Below are positions 1 through 10,935 of a stretch of 64,000 nucleotides of DNA, in pieces (positions within the stretch are counted from its first letter, which is position 1; each line of letters begins with the position of its first letter). The position numbers and the translations under genes were made by a program. Source of the stretch: Macrosoma leucophasiata (lineage: Eukaryota > Arthropoda > Insecta > Lepidoptera > Hedylidae); NCBI GenBank assembly GCA_036365455.1, contig JAWQUS010000001.1, forward strand, positions 21,989,001 through 22,053,000. The letters run 5' to 3'. Under the pieces are notes generated by a model. The model ran no database searches. It had not been told where the DNA came from and saw only the letters and a list, made by a program, of their open reading frames with translations.

Positions 1-3
1 CAG

Positions 4-269
4 ACTGGTGGTAGAGATCCTGTGTAGGGACTCGAAGGCGTAGGCATCACCGCATTAGCTGATCTATCTGCCACCAAATAGTAGTGTTTAGCACTATCGT
101 GTTCCGGTTAGATCGAATGTATGGCCTCGTAATAAGTATCACAGAGACATATCAACTAAAATCTCAGGGATGGCAACACATCAGCATTTTGACCACTGGT
201 CTTTAACTAGGCTACAGTCATCACTTAACATCCATGTGAACTGCTTGTTTGCCATCTTCATTACATAAA
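4..269 (+). repeat. Family-A SINE-like copy, diverged
   Basis: From CTGGTGGTAGAG to TTCATTACATAA, with many substitutions. The sequence just after it (270-300, CAGACACGGACAGACCCTG) recurs near 40970. Confidence 0.75.
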
Positions 270-591
270 CAGACACGGACAGACCCTGTAGAATACATGG
301 TTCTATCGCAGAAATATATTTAGATGCCAAAGTTTGGCCAAACTGCCAAATAAAATTTATATTTTTCCTCACCATATCAACAAAGCGGGAAACAACTAGT
401 TCATTTAATAAAAACAGCATCGTGCAGTCATTGGATTACGGCTTATTTAATAATCATTGCATATTAATTAATTACAGACTGATAAAATGTATAATCAAAC
501 AGTTCCTTAACAAACAAAATTCAATACATGTTTAATTTTATTTACTGACTCACACGTTTCATATTTCTATTAAGAATAGAATTAAAAATAG

Positions 592-1016
592 AGGGCGTAG
601 GCACCACCGCATTACCTAATGTATATGCCGCCAATTGATAGTGTTCAGCAGTATCGTGTTCTGGTTAGATGGTAATGTATGGCCCCGTAATACTTATCAC
701 AGAGACATATCGACTAACTGTGAGTTTGCATTGATGAAACATTCACATAAACAGATGTTAAAATGATAGGTTTGACAGCAGTGCGAACGCTAGCACCAAC
801 AAGACATTCATCGCAATACATACTTTATGCGACGAGTTGCGAAACATCATCATGTTTAATGTTTTTAGTGCAAACAAGGGGTAAGATCGCATGGGTGGCA
901 ATGCATCTGTATTTTGACCTGTGGCCTTTGTGTGTGTGTCTATAGGATGCAGTCATCACTTAACGTCAATGTTGCTGCAAACTGCATGCTTATTTGCCAC
1001 CTTCATTAAACAAAGA
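592..1016 (+). repeat. Family-A copy, interrupted
   Basis: The 5' part (592-720) and 3' part (884-1016) are separated by about 160 bp of unrelated sequence with no recognisable element. Confidence 0.65.
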
Positions 1017-1207
1017 AAAAATTAGATATATTAAGGTTTCAAATACCAATTTTTGCCACAGCATGGTGTGACTAGCTAAATGGTTATATTGGGAGGTGTG
1101 AAAAATTCACAACTCTTCGGTCAGCTGTGTATCATCGTGCAAAAATAAAGGATTGATTAATATATCGCACCCTCAGTATAAAGTCATAATTACAAAAAAT
1201 ACTTTTA

Positions 1208-1504
1208 CTGGTGGTAGAGTTCCAGTGACGGAGCTCGCGGGCGTAGGCACCACCGCATTACCTAATATACTTGCCGCTAAATGGTAGTGTTCAGCACTAT
1301 CGTGTTCCGGTCAGGTGGTAATGTACGGCCCTGTAATTTCAGGCACAGAGGCATATCACCTAATGCCTCAGGAGTGGCAGCGCATCTGCATTTTGAACTC
1401 TGGTCATTGTGTGGGTGTCTATAGGCTGCAGTCATAACTTAACATCAATGTGAACTGCATGCTTGTTTGCCACTTTTATTACATAAAAAAAAAAAAAAAA
1501 AAAA
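1208..1504 (+). repeat. Family-A SINE-like repeat, near full length
   Basis: About 295 bp starting CTGGTGGTAGAG with a 5' hairpin (GAGCTCC/GGAGCTC in the consensus). It runs through CACTATCGTGTTCCGGTCAG and GGCTGCAGTCAT to a TTACATAAAA poly(A) tail. This is the commonest repeat in the window. The poly(A) tail indicates retrotransposition. No clear tRNA A/B boxes, so the 5' origin is unknown. Confidence 0.85.
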
Positions 1505-1868
1505 TAGTTTTAAGAATCTGGATTTTTCCTATTCAAATATATTTTTCAAACAATTTTTTGGACATTTATAGGCACAAATAAGAATTGCACAATACTTAAA
1601 CGGTCCGCTTTCGAAAGAACGCACATTACTGATTTCACAACAATTATTTTGTGCCGCATTCAAAAACTCAATTTACAAAAAAATAAGATGAGGCTTTGAG
1701 AGGGTGCGATATGTAGAAAGAAACGTGGTAAGTTTGCAAGCTAGAAATCTGGTGGACCCGCTCTTTCTCTCTATCTACACCTACAGGACTCATCATTGCA
1801 TTAACTTAACGACGAGGGGGAGGGTGGTCAAGTGTGACGGTACATGTTAATAAGATAGGAAAAAGCGT

Positions 1869-2142
1869 GACGATGTAGAGCTCTAGTGACGGAGCTCGCG
1901 GGTGTAGGCACCACCGCATTACCTAATATACTTGCCGCTAAATGCTAGTGTTCAGCATTATCGTGTTCCGGTCAGGTGGTAATGTACGGCCCTGAAATTT
2001 CCGGCACAGAGGCATAAATAACACCTCAGGAGTGGTAACGTATCTGCATTTTGACCTTGGTCTTTGTATGGGTGTCTATAGGCTTCAGTCATCACTTAAC
2101 ATCAATGTGAACTGCATTCACTTCTAATACATAAAAAAGAGG
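1869..2142 (+). repeat. Family-A copy
   Basis: GAGCTCTAGTGACGGAGCTC through TAATACATAAAAAAG; slightly 5'-truncated. Confidence 0.8.
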
Positions 2143-2419
2143 GGCGGGTCGAAAATACCGATGCGTTTTTGCGTGACGTAATCTATGAAACAAATAAAAC
2201 AATTTCCATAAATTTCTTCAATCAGTTTCATTAAGTGCACAAATATCGACATTCACAGTTTTCAATTACAGCGATAACGGTATCAGGTATCGTAAACCAA
2301 TATAGAATCGTAAACATAAGAAATCCTATAACATTGCATCGTTATCACACACTTATCGCGGGTTTCACAACCATGTGCGTCCTTCGAACGGTGTTTAACA
2401 TGATGCTATACCTACATTA

Positions 2420-2750
2420 TGAACACGTGCCTGGAGACTGAGTTGGAGCCTCTTAAATCTGTAAGAGACTATGAAATGTCTTCCAAGAGCGAAACTTAAC
2501 TTTGAAAAATTCTGAGCATCCCAACTTAGGCTAGGATAAAAGGGGTTTCCGCCTTGGAGTGGTGCCCGAACCCGTCCGCCCGAGCGCCTTGAGACGCCTG
2601 GTATTGTATCAGTTTCCCGTAACCCCGCCACTGATGGCGGACGAGTCGGAACACCGCGGAGTTTTAGGGAGTACGAGCACTCACTCTACCTGCCGTCTAG
2701 CCGTTACTCTAGACGGCGGGTGCTCATGAGAGCTTCGCCGAGTAAAAAAA
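2420..2750. repeat. GC-rich block, probably LINE-derived
   Basis: A GC-rich island in AT-rich DNA containing GTGCCCGAACCCGTCCGCCC and a hairpin (GCCGTCTAG...CTAGACGGC near 2691-2720). I recall similar blocks in lepidopteran LINE 5' regions, but the family is not certain. Confidence 0.35.
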
Positions 2751-3512
2751 AAGTAAAAGAGTACAATTCATTTAGTTCAATGTTGCCACTAAATGTGATT
2801 CAATTAGCGACTTCTTCGTTATAAAAACTCTAATATCACTAAACGTAGGTACTTATTTCTACTACAACTAACCAAATAATTAAAATATGTAGTCTTTTTT
2901 GTAAACCACCGTCTTGTATTAACCTGATGGAAGAACTAGAGGTCCAAATACATCATCAATTTTATCTGCTGCTCAATTTTTCCGCTGTACGATACCGACG
3001 AGTGTCCCAGCAAATGTATATTGGTCCAATCCAGAGTACGATTAGGATTTTGGGCCTCCTACTAATAATGTGAGAGTAAAAAACAAATGTCGTGACTGTT
3101 GAGATTTGCGCGCCCAACGTATGACACGGATCGAAGTACGTAATATAATTCCAGCTTTAATCCCCAATTACATTCACAATTCATGAATTCCAGATAAAAA
3201 AGATTAGGTATAATATTATTATCATTGCGGCCCTGACGCTCTTCCTCGTCGAATAAAATTTGGGTGACGATAATTATGTCATCGCAGCTTGACCGTTAAA
3301 TGCATGTGATGCTTATTCAAATAGAATAAATAACACGCGCCAGTTTTGCATGAACTTTTAATGTGTAGGTAATGTGTTTTAATGGAATTCATTACATCAG
3401 TGTTTGACAACGCGTGGGTCGTGTGGGTCATGAATCGTGATCGTAAAGCTTCAACGTTAATACGGGATCATGAAGCATGAAAAAAGAAATTAAAATAAAA
3501 TGTTTTTTGGGT
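2751..3512. other. No recognised feature
   Basis: AT-rich, apparently single-copy within the window. If ACOX3 continues leftwards, this is intron or intergenic. Confidence 0.5.
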
Positions 3513-3705
3513 ATTTTTTATGTAATGGAAGTGGCAAACAAGCATGCAGTTCACATTGATCTTAAATGATGACTGCAGCCTATAGACATCCACACAATGA
3601 CCAAGATCAAAATGCAGATGTGTTACCACTCCTGAGGCCTAAGGTATTATGGTATTATTATACAGGGCCGTACATCACCACCTGACCGGAACACGATATT
3701 GCGAA
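3513..3705 (-). repeat. Family-A copy, 5'-truncated
   Basis: Poly(T) and ATGTAATGGAAGTGGCAAAC at the left; lost after CACGATATTGCG. 5' truncation is typical of target-primed insertion. Confidence 0.8.
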
Positions 3706-4029
3706 GATGTGACAATTACCTCATACATACTCATATGCTGGCCACAATCCATGCCTAATGTATTTGCTACAAATGTTTGGTTTGTTTTTGTAAGATTTTA
3801 TCTTAGAACAACTAGTTTGAAATAACCTTAAACGCTGACTCATATGTAACTTAGTGTGAGTAAAGATTGTAAATAATAAATGTAAATATAAATAATACTC
3901 CGTAGTCTAGTGCTAATTTGCGAAGTTTCAGATTCATTCACTTTCAATGGCATGATAATTGTCTGATAGAACGACCTCGATGTTTGATAGACGAGTCTAT
4001 CAATATAATATTCGTACTATGTCGGCTGG

Positions 4030-4907
4030 CCTCGGGACGTGGCGACCCCCCCCCCCCCACTAGCGAAAGAATTTTCTTCTACTGGACGATAAATTTTTCC
4101 ACTAATCCAGTCAGTCAACCCAGGGGCGGCTTAACCTATAACAGAGAATATGCAATAATACAACGTATAGAATGGACACTTCGACGTCCCGGCCGATTTT
4201 CCCGCCTCACCCAACCTCCTCCCCTCTTATGGGTGACGTTTGGTATTTTCTACGTGCTACGCACACAGGTGCACGTGTAAATACAGGTTACTGATTGATG
4301 TCTGTGTAATAGAGACCAAATTAAGCGTTTGTATGGAATTTCGGCGGAGTGTCCGCGGTGTGCCTATAGTGCAGGGTGTGCAATGCACACGGGAGCGCCG
4401 CGAAGGTGGTGGCCCTGAGACGGCAATTTAACCACTTCTTCCACCTTAGTTTCACAACAGAGATGTGCTACAGGCATAAAAACAATGAGTGTTATTCGGC
4501 CGTCATAATAAAGGCCGTAACTAATACCATACTGTAAGCTATACCTATTCTATGAAAAAACTTTTTTGTTACGACGGCAAAGTTAATATTATAGCCGCGG
4601 GGGGGGGGCTCAGGCCTAGGGGGCGTCAGGGTTTTATTGCACACGGGCGCTACACGAGCTAGAGCCGCCCCTGAGTCAACCGAACAACGGCAGTCAAACC
4701 AATAGGTACAATGAAAAGGTAGCAAGTGCAATAACGCAAGATGAGGCAGCGTCCTGTGATAAAACTACCACCACTAGGATGGCCAATCCGCATGCCTTGC
4801 ATGGCGATTATGGCATATCCCCCTTATAGGGAAGCTTTGGTACAGCAGTGACCATTTTTCGGCTGAAATTATCATGATTATGATGATAATGATGATGATG
4901 ATGATGA
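4030..4907 (+). repeat. LINE-tail-like repeat with (GAT)n end, split by hAT element
   Basis: Parts 4030-4120 and 4674-4907 match 56345-56620 (GACGTGACGACCC, CAGTCAGTCAA, AATCCGCATGCC). The end runs into ATGATGATGATGATG. Interrupted by 4121-4673. Confidence 0.6.
4121..4673. mobile_element. hAT-like non-autonomous element (553 bp)
   Basis: 11-bp perfect TIRs CAGGGGCGGCT / AGCCGCCCCTG and a perfect 8-bp duplication AGTCAACC (4113-4120, 4674-4681). It is inserted in a LINE-tail-like repeat whose paralogue at 56345-56620 shows the uninterrupted site (AGTCAATC). It contains a G-run near 4600. The ORFs inside are not recognised as transposase. Confidence 0.8.
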
Positions 4908-5504
4908 AAGATTCATGTATCGTATTTTAGGTCATGATGCTGTGATACATAAGCATTATTTTGTATTTGGGTAAGAAAGGTACAAACAGGTAAAAATTTT
5001 GGAATATACGAGTAAGTTGCGGTCTATAAATAAGAGACATAATTTTATTGATTTTGAACTTGACTTCTGTGATAATGGCGGTCCAATGACCATCCATTCG
5101 CAGCACCAGAATGATACGCCTGCATGCTGCACATTCATCACATGTCAGCAGTACAACCATGTACAACCCAACATGAGCCAATATTATGAGTCATACTCGT
5201 ATATTGATTTATGACTATTCACGATTGCATAGCTAAAATCGTACTGAGGCGTGTCGCTTCAACTTTCATCGTCTTGGGAGAATCGCTATATTTACATTTC
5301 TTAGACATTCTAGTGTTGTTTACTTAGACCACGAAATCCACAACACATATTAAGTTTCTGTCTTCGAAAACGAACATCAACCAAGAGTTGCCAAGCATGT
5401 TCCAAAATCGGGTCGAATGAAGCCGTTTACATACATAGCTCTAATCGAAATTCATTTGTTAAGTTTGTTTGATCATTAATAAATCTACTGAGTTTTCTTT
5501 AACT
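4908..5504. other. No recognised feature
   Basis: Overlapping short ORFs on both strands (4927-5214) have no recognisable motif. Confidence 0.45.
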
Positions 5505-5512
5505 GTGGTAGG

Positions 5513-5796
5513 CATAGAGCAGCTCGGCCCCACCGGTCGCGGCGGACCGGAGGGGAGTAGCCATAGCGTTTATTACCGATGCACATATACATTTTTTGCC
5601 GAGGGAAATGCGTACGACACACACACACACTACAAAAAACGTCTTTAACAAAATAAATAAACAATTTCACGCACACATTTAAACATCTCGGCGACAGTCA
5701 AAGGACCATTTGGTCTTGTAATTTGACAGAGGGGAAAGCCTGCATATGGCTTCTCCCCTGCGGTCCGCCGCGGTCGGTGGCCTGTGTTGCTCTATG
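5513..5796. mobile_element. hAT-like MITE, GC-rich TIRs (copy 1)
   Basis: 284 bp starting CATAGAGC and ending GCTCTATG. Long GC-rich inverted ends (ACCGGAGGGGAGTAGCCAT and its imperfect complement) and a perfect 8-bp duplication GTGGTAGG (5505-5512, 5797-5804). Same family as 48671-48982. Confidence 0.8.
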
Positions 5797-6050
5797 GTGG
5801 TAGGCATTGACTGAAATGTACTAAAGCACAATACGGGACACTCAGGTAGATGGCATGGTTCCAGTTCTCCTAAGTCAATTGACCACACTTTCCCACAGTA
5901 ACACGACTGATGACGTGAAAAGGTCTCATATAAATATCTGTCAAATTAATTTAAAAACAGAACCGGCTGTTTGTTCCCCTTGTCTTCTCTATAATGATAT
6001 AACCTCATTGGTGGAAGGTAATATCGTAGTAGGTAAATCTTATATTTCAC

Positions 6051-6320
6051 TAGCTGACCCGGCAAACTTCGTATTGCCTCAGAATAAAAATATGACATGT
6101 GTCAAAGGTTTGATAGATACGGACTATTTGTATGGGAAAATGAAATGGTGGTTTTTATTATTTACCTTCAATTTCTTCATACTTTCTTACCTTTTAAACA
6201 ATCCCTGGACTTCCAAAAATCATTCAAAATCAATATTAGCCAAATCGGTCCAGCCATTCACGCGAGATGCCGTGACCAAGGAAAACGGGTTGCATTTTTA
6301 TATATATATAGATAATCAGA
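6051..6320 (-). repeat. Dispersed repeat beginning ACTAGCTGACCCGGC
   Basis: ACTAGCTGACCCGGCAAACT ... TCAAAATCAATATTAGCCAAATCGGTCCAGC, the widespread arthropod repeat type. The 166-aa plus ORF over it (5855-6355) is incidental. Confidence 0.55.
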
Positions 6321-6955
6321 TAAATAATATTTTGCATATTTTCAAACAGAAATGATATATCTATTCCTTATAATAAAAAAACGTTTGATTATTTATTGTT
6401 TTCTTGAGAATTTCTTGTTGAATTAAATTTTTATCTACTGTTTGTGTAGATATTAATTTTTTTTCGATCTTTTTTTATTTTAAACGTTTATGAAAATAGT
6501 AAATATTATTATATGTATATTTCATTTGCATCTGTCATCTACTTTTAGTCAATATTCTCTCCGTTCCTCGTCGATATGAACAATATCAATCCATGAGGCC
6601 AATTATTTTTTTTCTTTATCAACTGTTGATGAAAATATTTATATACTTTTAACTCTTTATAATTATTATTATCTTTACTTGCAAATTGATGAATATATAT
6701 GAGTACAAAGGAAACTTTGAATTTTAATCCAATTCCAAATGTCCGAATTGGGTAATTAAAATTTTACACGTGTCCAAGAATCAAGGACAGTAAATTTTTC
6801 GATAATAAATATTTTTTTTTCTCGCTTCACTCAAAAGCGTGTAAGCAGGTATCTAAATAATTAACACGTGAGCGTGTCTATGCAAATAGGTACTTATCAG
6901 TTATTATAATATCAACAATAGGATAGCGTTTACGAGGGAGGCGCGATTCGGGGCC
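6321..6955. other. AT-rich, no recognised feature
   Basis: Very AT-rich; only T/A runs were seen. Confidence 0.5.
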
Positions 6956-7030
6956 TTATTAACCGACTTCAAAAAGGAGGAGGTTTTCAATTCGACCTGT
7001 ATGTTCTTTTTTTGTCCGTATATAAAATGA
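6956..7030 (+). repeat. Short dispersed repeat (AACCGACTTCAAAAAGGAGG)
   Basis: ACCGACTTCAAAAAGGAGGAG followed by TTCAATTCGACCTGTATG, a block I recall as very common in lepidopteran genomes. Confidence 0.5.
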
Positions 7031-7103
7031 AGAACTCGATCAATCATTAATCGAGAACTTTAATCGATCGACGACGTCATAATCTCGTAAGTATATCAAT
7101 TAA

Positions 7104-7385
7104 CTGGTGGTAGAGCTCCAGTGACGGAGCTCGCGGGCGTAGGCACCACCGCATTACCTAATATACTTGCCGCTAAATGGTAGTGTTCAGCACTATCGTG
7201 TTCCGATCAGGTGGTAATGTACGGCCCTGTAATTTCCGTCACAGAGGCATAACGCGTGGTAACGCATTTGCATTTTGACCTTGGTCTTTGTGTGGGTGTC
7301 TATAGGCTGCAGTCATCACTTAACATCAATGTGAACTGCATGCTTGTTTACCACTAACATCATACTTCTATTACATAAAAAAGAA
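7104..7385 (+). repeat. Family-A copy
   Basis: Near full length with a short A-rich tail. Intronic, 3' of ACOX3 exon 5. Confidence 0.85.
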
Positions 7386-7873
7386 ATATATATTGATCGA
7401 AATTCCTGGGTGAGATTTTACGATAGTGAAGCTGTTTGATTCTAGACCAGTTTATATACAGTATAGATAGACAAAACTATCATTCTGAAGGATTGAAGCA
7501 ATATCCAGAACTGGTGCAATATGTTATGTTCAAACACTTTTATAAACGTTCCATAGCTTAATTTTAAGCAAATCGCAAAAATTTAAAGAGCTGTATAATA
7601 TTCTGGGAGTGAAAGTTTTTTACGCACGTGCAGGCAGGATTGGCTTGGGGAGTAGGCTGCCGTGACGAGAGCGTTGCGAAAAGTGTGATCGGGCGAGGAG
7701 AAGGTAAATTGAGAGGGAGATATAAGTCAGTAAAGATAGAAAGAGTTTGAGCTTAAGAAGTTTCACTTCAGTCGTGCTTGCTTTTTCAGTAATGCTTTAG
7801 AGCATTTTGTTTTGCTAAACGACAACATATCAAAAACTGCAAGTGGTTTATTTACTTTTACTCAACTACTTAC

Positions 7874-8048
7874 CCGTTATCAATACCATTGACTCCAATC
7901 TTCTCGCCCATATCGCCGACTATCAGACCAGGGTACGTCTCCAGAGTGTCCGGTTTCCGCACGGGCACCACGAACCCGTGCAGGCCGTGGTTCGTGCCGT
8001 CCGGCGTGATCAGTTGAGCGAACAGTAGTGTATGTGTGCACGTTCTGC
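7874..8048 (-). CDS. ACOX3: Acyl-CoA oxidase 3-like, coding exon 5
   Basis: 175 nt. The acceptor TTCCAG precedes 8048 and the donor GTAAGT starts at 7873. It completes the split Gly codon, then encodes 57 residues plus two bases of another Gly codon. The peptide includes TPDGTNHGLHGFVVPVR and GLIVGDMGEKIGVNGIDN, the conserved beta-domain blocks of acyl-CoA oxidases that precede the 'NGF.MF' motif. No following exon was recognised between here and position 1, so the remaining 400-450 residues (C-terminal helical domain, catalytic Glu, peroxisomal targeting tail) should lie left of the window. Family-A SINE copies flank it at 7104-7385 and 8138-8440. Confidence 0.93.
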
Positions 8049-8137
8049 CTGGAAACAATGCTAGTGTTATTTTGTGAGGAGAGTTAATACAGTGGTACAA
8101 CTCGCAAATTAATAATAAATGAAACATGGTATATTAT

Positions 8138-8440
8138 ACTGGTGGTAGAGCTCCAGTGACGGAGCTCGCGGGCGTAGGCACCACCGCATTACCTAATATA
8201 CTTGCCGTTAAATGGTAGTGTTCAGCACTATCGTGTTCCGGTCAGGTGGTAATGTACCGCTCTGTAATTTCCGGCACAGAGGCATAACACCTAATGCCTC
8301 AGGAGTGGCAGCGCATTTGCATTTTGACCTCTGGTCATTGTGTGGGTGTCTATAGGCTGCAGTCATCACTTAACATCAATGTGAACTGCACGCTTTTTTG
8401 CCACTTTTATAACATAAAAAAAAAAAAAAAAAAAAAAAAA
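8138..8440 (+). repeat. Family-A copy with long poly(A)
   Basis: Near full length, ending in about 24 A. Inserted 90 bp upstream of the ACOX3 exon 5 acceptor, antisense to the gene. Confidence 0.85.
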
Positions 8441-8689
8441 CAAGCAAAGTTTAATCCAGGGAAATGTCAAGGAGGGCGGCGTAAAAATTGCGTGCATTTT
8501 TTTTAAAGCAATAAGCATTTTTAATTATAAGAATACACAATTACTCAGGGTAGACCCTAAGGCCCTAAAAGAAAAAAATAACGAGCTGTCCTAGTTTAAA
8601 CAAGAATTAAAGAAGTAATATTACCTATCTCTGAACTACTAGATACTGACTAGAGTTAAAAGATATGTACCCGAATAACAATTTTGAAT

Positions 8690-9300
8690 ATGTTCTAATT
8701 GCTTTTAAGTGTTCCGTAGTAGACAAGGAAGCCTTATAGTTTCGCCATGTCCGTCTATCTGTCTGTCTGACTGTATGTCTGTCTGTCCGTCCGCGGTTTA
8801 GCGCAAAGACTATTGGTACTTGAGACTTGAAATTTGGCACAAGTATACACCTTAATCACGCCGACAAGGTGGTAGAATAAGAACATGAAAAAAAAATATT
8901 TAGGGCAACCTCCCCTATTTTTTTATTTTCGATTTCCATATAGTGTGGGGTATCGTGGGATAAGTCTTTCCAAAATATCATGGATGTCCGAACATCATTT
9001 TTCGATTTAGTTAACTGTTCGTGACTTATTAAGCTTTAAAGTGCAAATTTTCGTTAGAATCAAGTGTCGCCCCCCCGCAACAACTAAACGGTTGTTGTTA
9101 GAAATTCAAACGTTACGGCAATAGTAGCTATATATAATGAAATTAAAAGGAAAACTATTACACTTAAGTTGGCCTAGCAAGTTTGCCAGTAATAGTCGAC
9201 CAAATGTATTTTAGTCGAAAATTTCGAACAACTCCATATAATTTTTTTTTAAATTACATTTCTTACTCTCTAAATATACTAAATACCCTACACTGCGAGT
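8690..9300. repeat. Lepidopteran repeat with GTCTGTCTGTCCGTCCG block
   Basis: AAGTGTTCCGTAGTAGACAA, CTTATAGTTTCGCCATGTCC, then (GTCT/GTCC)n and GAAATTTGGCACAAGTATAC. Fragments of the same type lie at 20576-20760 and about 41990-42050 (GTCAAGTGCATGTCGGGTC). Confidence 0.5.
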
Positions 9301-9424
9301 AATAACGCACTAGACCAGTTTTTTAGATTTCATTTTAAAACTGTCAAATGAATTAAATAAAGCTCTAAGTCACGTGGGATTCTTTGTAAATGTCTATGTA
9401 CTAGCAATATTTGATTTGAATACA

Positions 9425-9935
9425 TAATAGTATCTTCACGCCAGGTCCCTAACGGGGTAGGCAGAGAGTGTAGAGCGCCAGACATCCCGGTTCTGACAAA
9501 CCTCTCGTGCCTCGTCTACCTTCATCATTCTCTTCATACATGCACGCCGATTCCTAAGACTTTTGACCCCACTATCAGACAGAACTCGACCTATTTGGTC
9601 ATGGTAGGTCAGCCTTGGTCTTCCTGGGCCTCTGCAACCATCCACATTCGCATTGTATATCTGTTTAGTCATTCGCTCATTCGACATTCTTTCTATATGC
9701 CCGAACCATCGGAGCATGCCTTTTTTCATTTTTACACCGATACTATCATTCACACAAAGTCTCTTTCTTACATCTTCATTACGAACGCGATCGGTGAGTG
9801 ATACACCGCAGATCTTGCGCAAAGATCTCATCTCGACCGCGTTCAACTTACTTTCATGCTCTTTCCTGCATACCCAGCTCTCGCTTCCATATAAAAGCGT
9901 TGGAGTAAGTACAGCATTAGGTACGGCTAGTCGAG
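9425..9935 (-). pseudogene. LINE reverse transcriptase, C-terminal fragment
   Basis: Minus-strand frame with LLYGSESWVCRKEHESKL, KKGMLRWFGHIERM, GPGRPRLTYHDQIGRVL and KSLRNRRACMKRMMKVDEA. This is the conserved C-terminus of RTE-like insect non-LTR retrotransposons. 5'-truncated, no catalytic FADD region. The last 80 bp recur at 31409-31487. Confidence 0.85.
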
Positions 9936-10261
9936 CCCGTAATAGTGTTTACTATTATCAAAATAATAGCTATTCTAATCGTGCTCGTACCATAATAATA
10001 ACATGATGCGACAGAGACGATAATGCAGATATAAAAAAATCGAAGGCTAATCGTAGAAGCGTCAAATGGTTTTTTGTTCTTATTCAAGAAAAAACACGGC
10101 CAAGTTCGTTGTAATTTAAAACATCTATTATATTCTACAAAACATTTGACCTACTGATCTGTAAGGGAGATGTAAACAAGACAAAGATTACTGAACATAA
10201 TGGAAGGTCACTGGTGGTAGAGTCAGTGTCGGAGATCGAGGTCGTAGGCACCACATATTGA

Positions 10262-10614
10262 TTTATAATAATAATGGCAACCCATTATAAGTCCCACTGC
10301 TCGGAACGAGTCTCTCCCCTTTATGGGGAGGGACCTGGTGCTTACTCCACCACGCCGCTCCAATGCGGGTTGGTGGAGATACGGGTTAGTGGCCAACCTG
10401 CTGTCGGATGTTTTCAAACCGCCCATAAGGCCTTCGACAAGGTTTAACGACTATTATCTATCCATACCAACCGGTACCGACAGCTTAAAGTACCCTCCGA
10501 AGCACGGAAACGCGCATTTTACTTTGCCACCCATCACACACCCGACCGCGCCCGTATCGCTTAACCGAGTAGATCGCCTATAATCTACACCAGCCGCGGG
10601 GCCATGCGCGCTTC
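10262..10614 (-). mobile_element. 5S rRNA-derived SINE copy, inserted in family-A SINE
   Basis: Reverse-oriented full-length copy. On the minus strand it begins GCGCGCATGGCCCCGCGG and ends at AATGGGTTGCCATTATTAT. It follows the 5' fragment of a family-A repeat at 10211-10255. Confidence 0.7.
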
Positions 10615-10654
10615 TTTATTTATATATTATTAACATGTAATATATATATATAGC

Positions 10655-10775
10655 TCCAGTGACGGAACTCGACGCTTTTGCATTTCGACTTCTGGTTTTT
10701 GTGTCTATAGGCTGCAGTCGTCACTTACCGTTCATGAGAGCTTGTTTGCCACCCTTGTTGCATTAATTAAAAAAG
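10655..10775 (+). repeat. Family-A copy, internal deletion
   Basis: AGCTCCAGTGACGGAACTCG joins directly to the GCATTTCGACTTCTGG part; about 150 bp missing. A separate 5' fragment lies at 10211-10255. Confidence 0.65.
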
Positions 10776-10834
10776 TATAAATACGTATGTGGTAGTAGGC
10801 CTAATGTAAGGCCATAGATCTTGGATCCCCTTGA

Positions 10835-10900
10835 TCGGGGAGCGAGGAATTGAACTCAAACGCAACTAGAGTTAACAGCAACTGGGCTACACGACGCTTA
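10835..10900 (-). repeat. tRNA-like relic
   Basis: Minus strand reads TAGCCCAGTTGCTGTTAAC ... GAGTTCAATTCCTCG, resembling A- and B-box spacing of a tRNA-derived repeat. Not assigned to a family. Confidence 0.4.
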
Positions 10901-10935
10901 TGTTGCACTAGCGGCCCGCCCCGGCTTTGCACGGG

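Noticed and set aside
3918..4280. 120-aa plus-strand ORF
   Set aside because: Crosses a C-run and the border of a hAT-like element; not one gene.
4861..4907. GAT microsatellite as a functional element
   Set aside because: Best explained as the simple-repeat tail of a LINE-derived repeat, also seen at 56600.
5855..6355. 166-aa plus-strand ORF
   Set aside because: Spans the ACTAGCTGACCCGGC dispersed repeat, with no known domain and no coding-like composition.
9653..10006. 117-aa plus-strand ORF
   Set aside because: Antisense shadow of the LINE reverse-transcriptase fragment on the minus strand.
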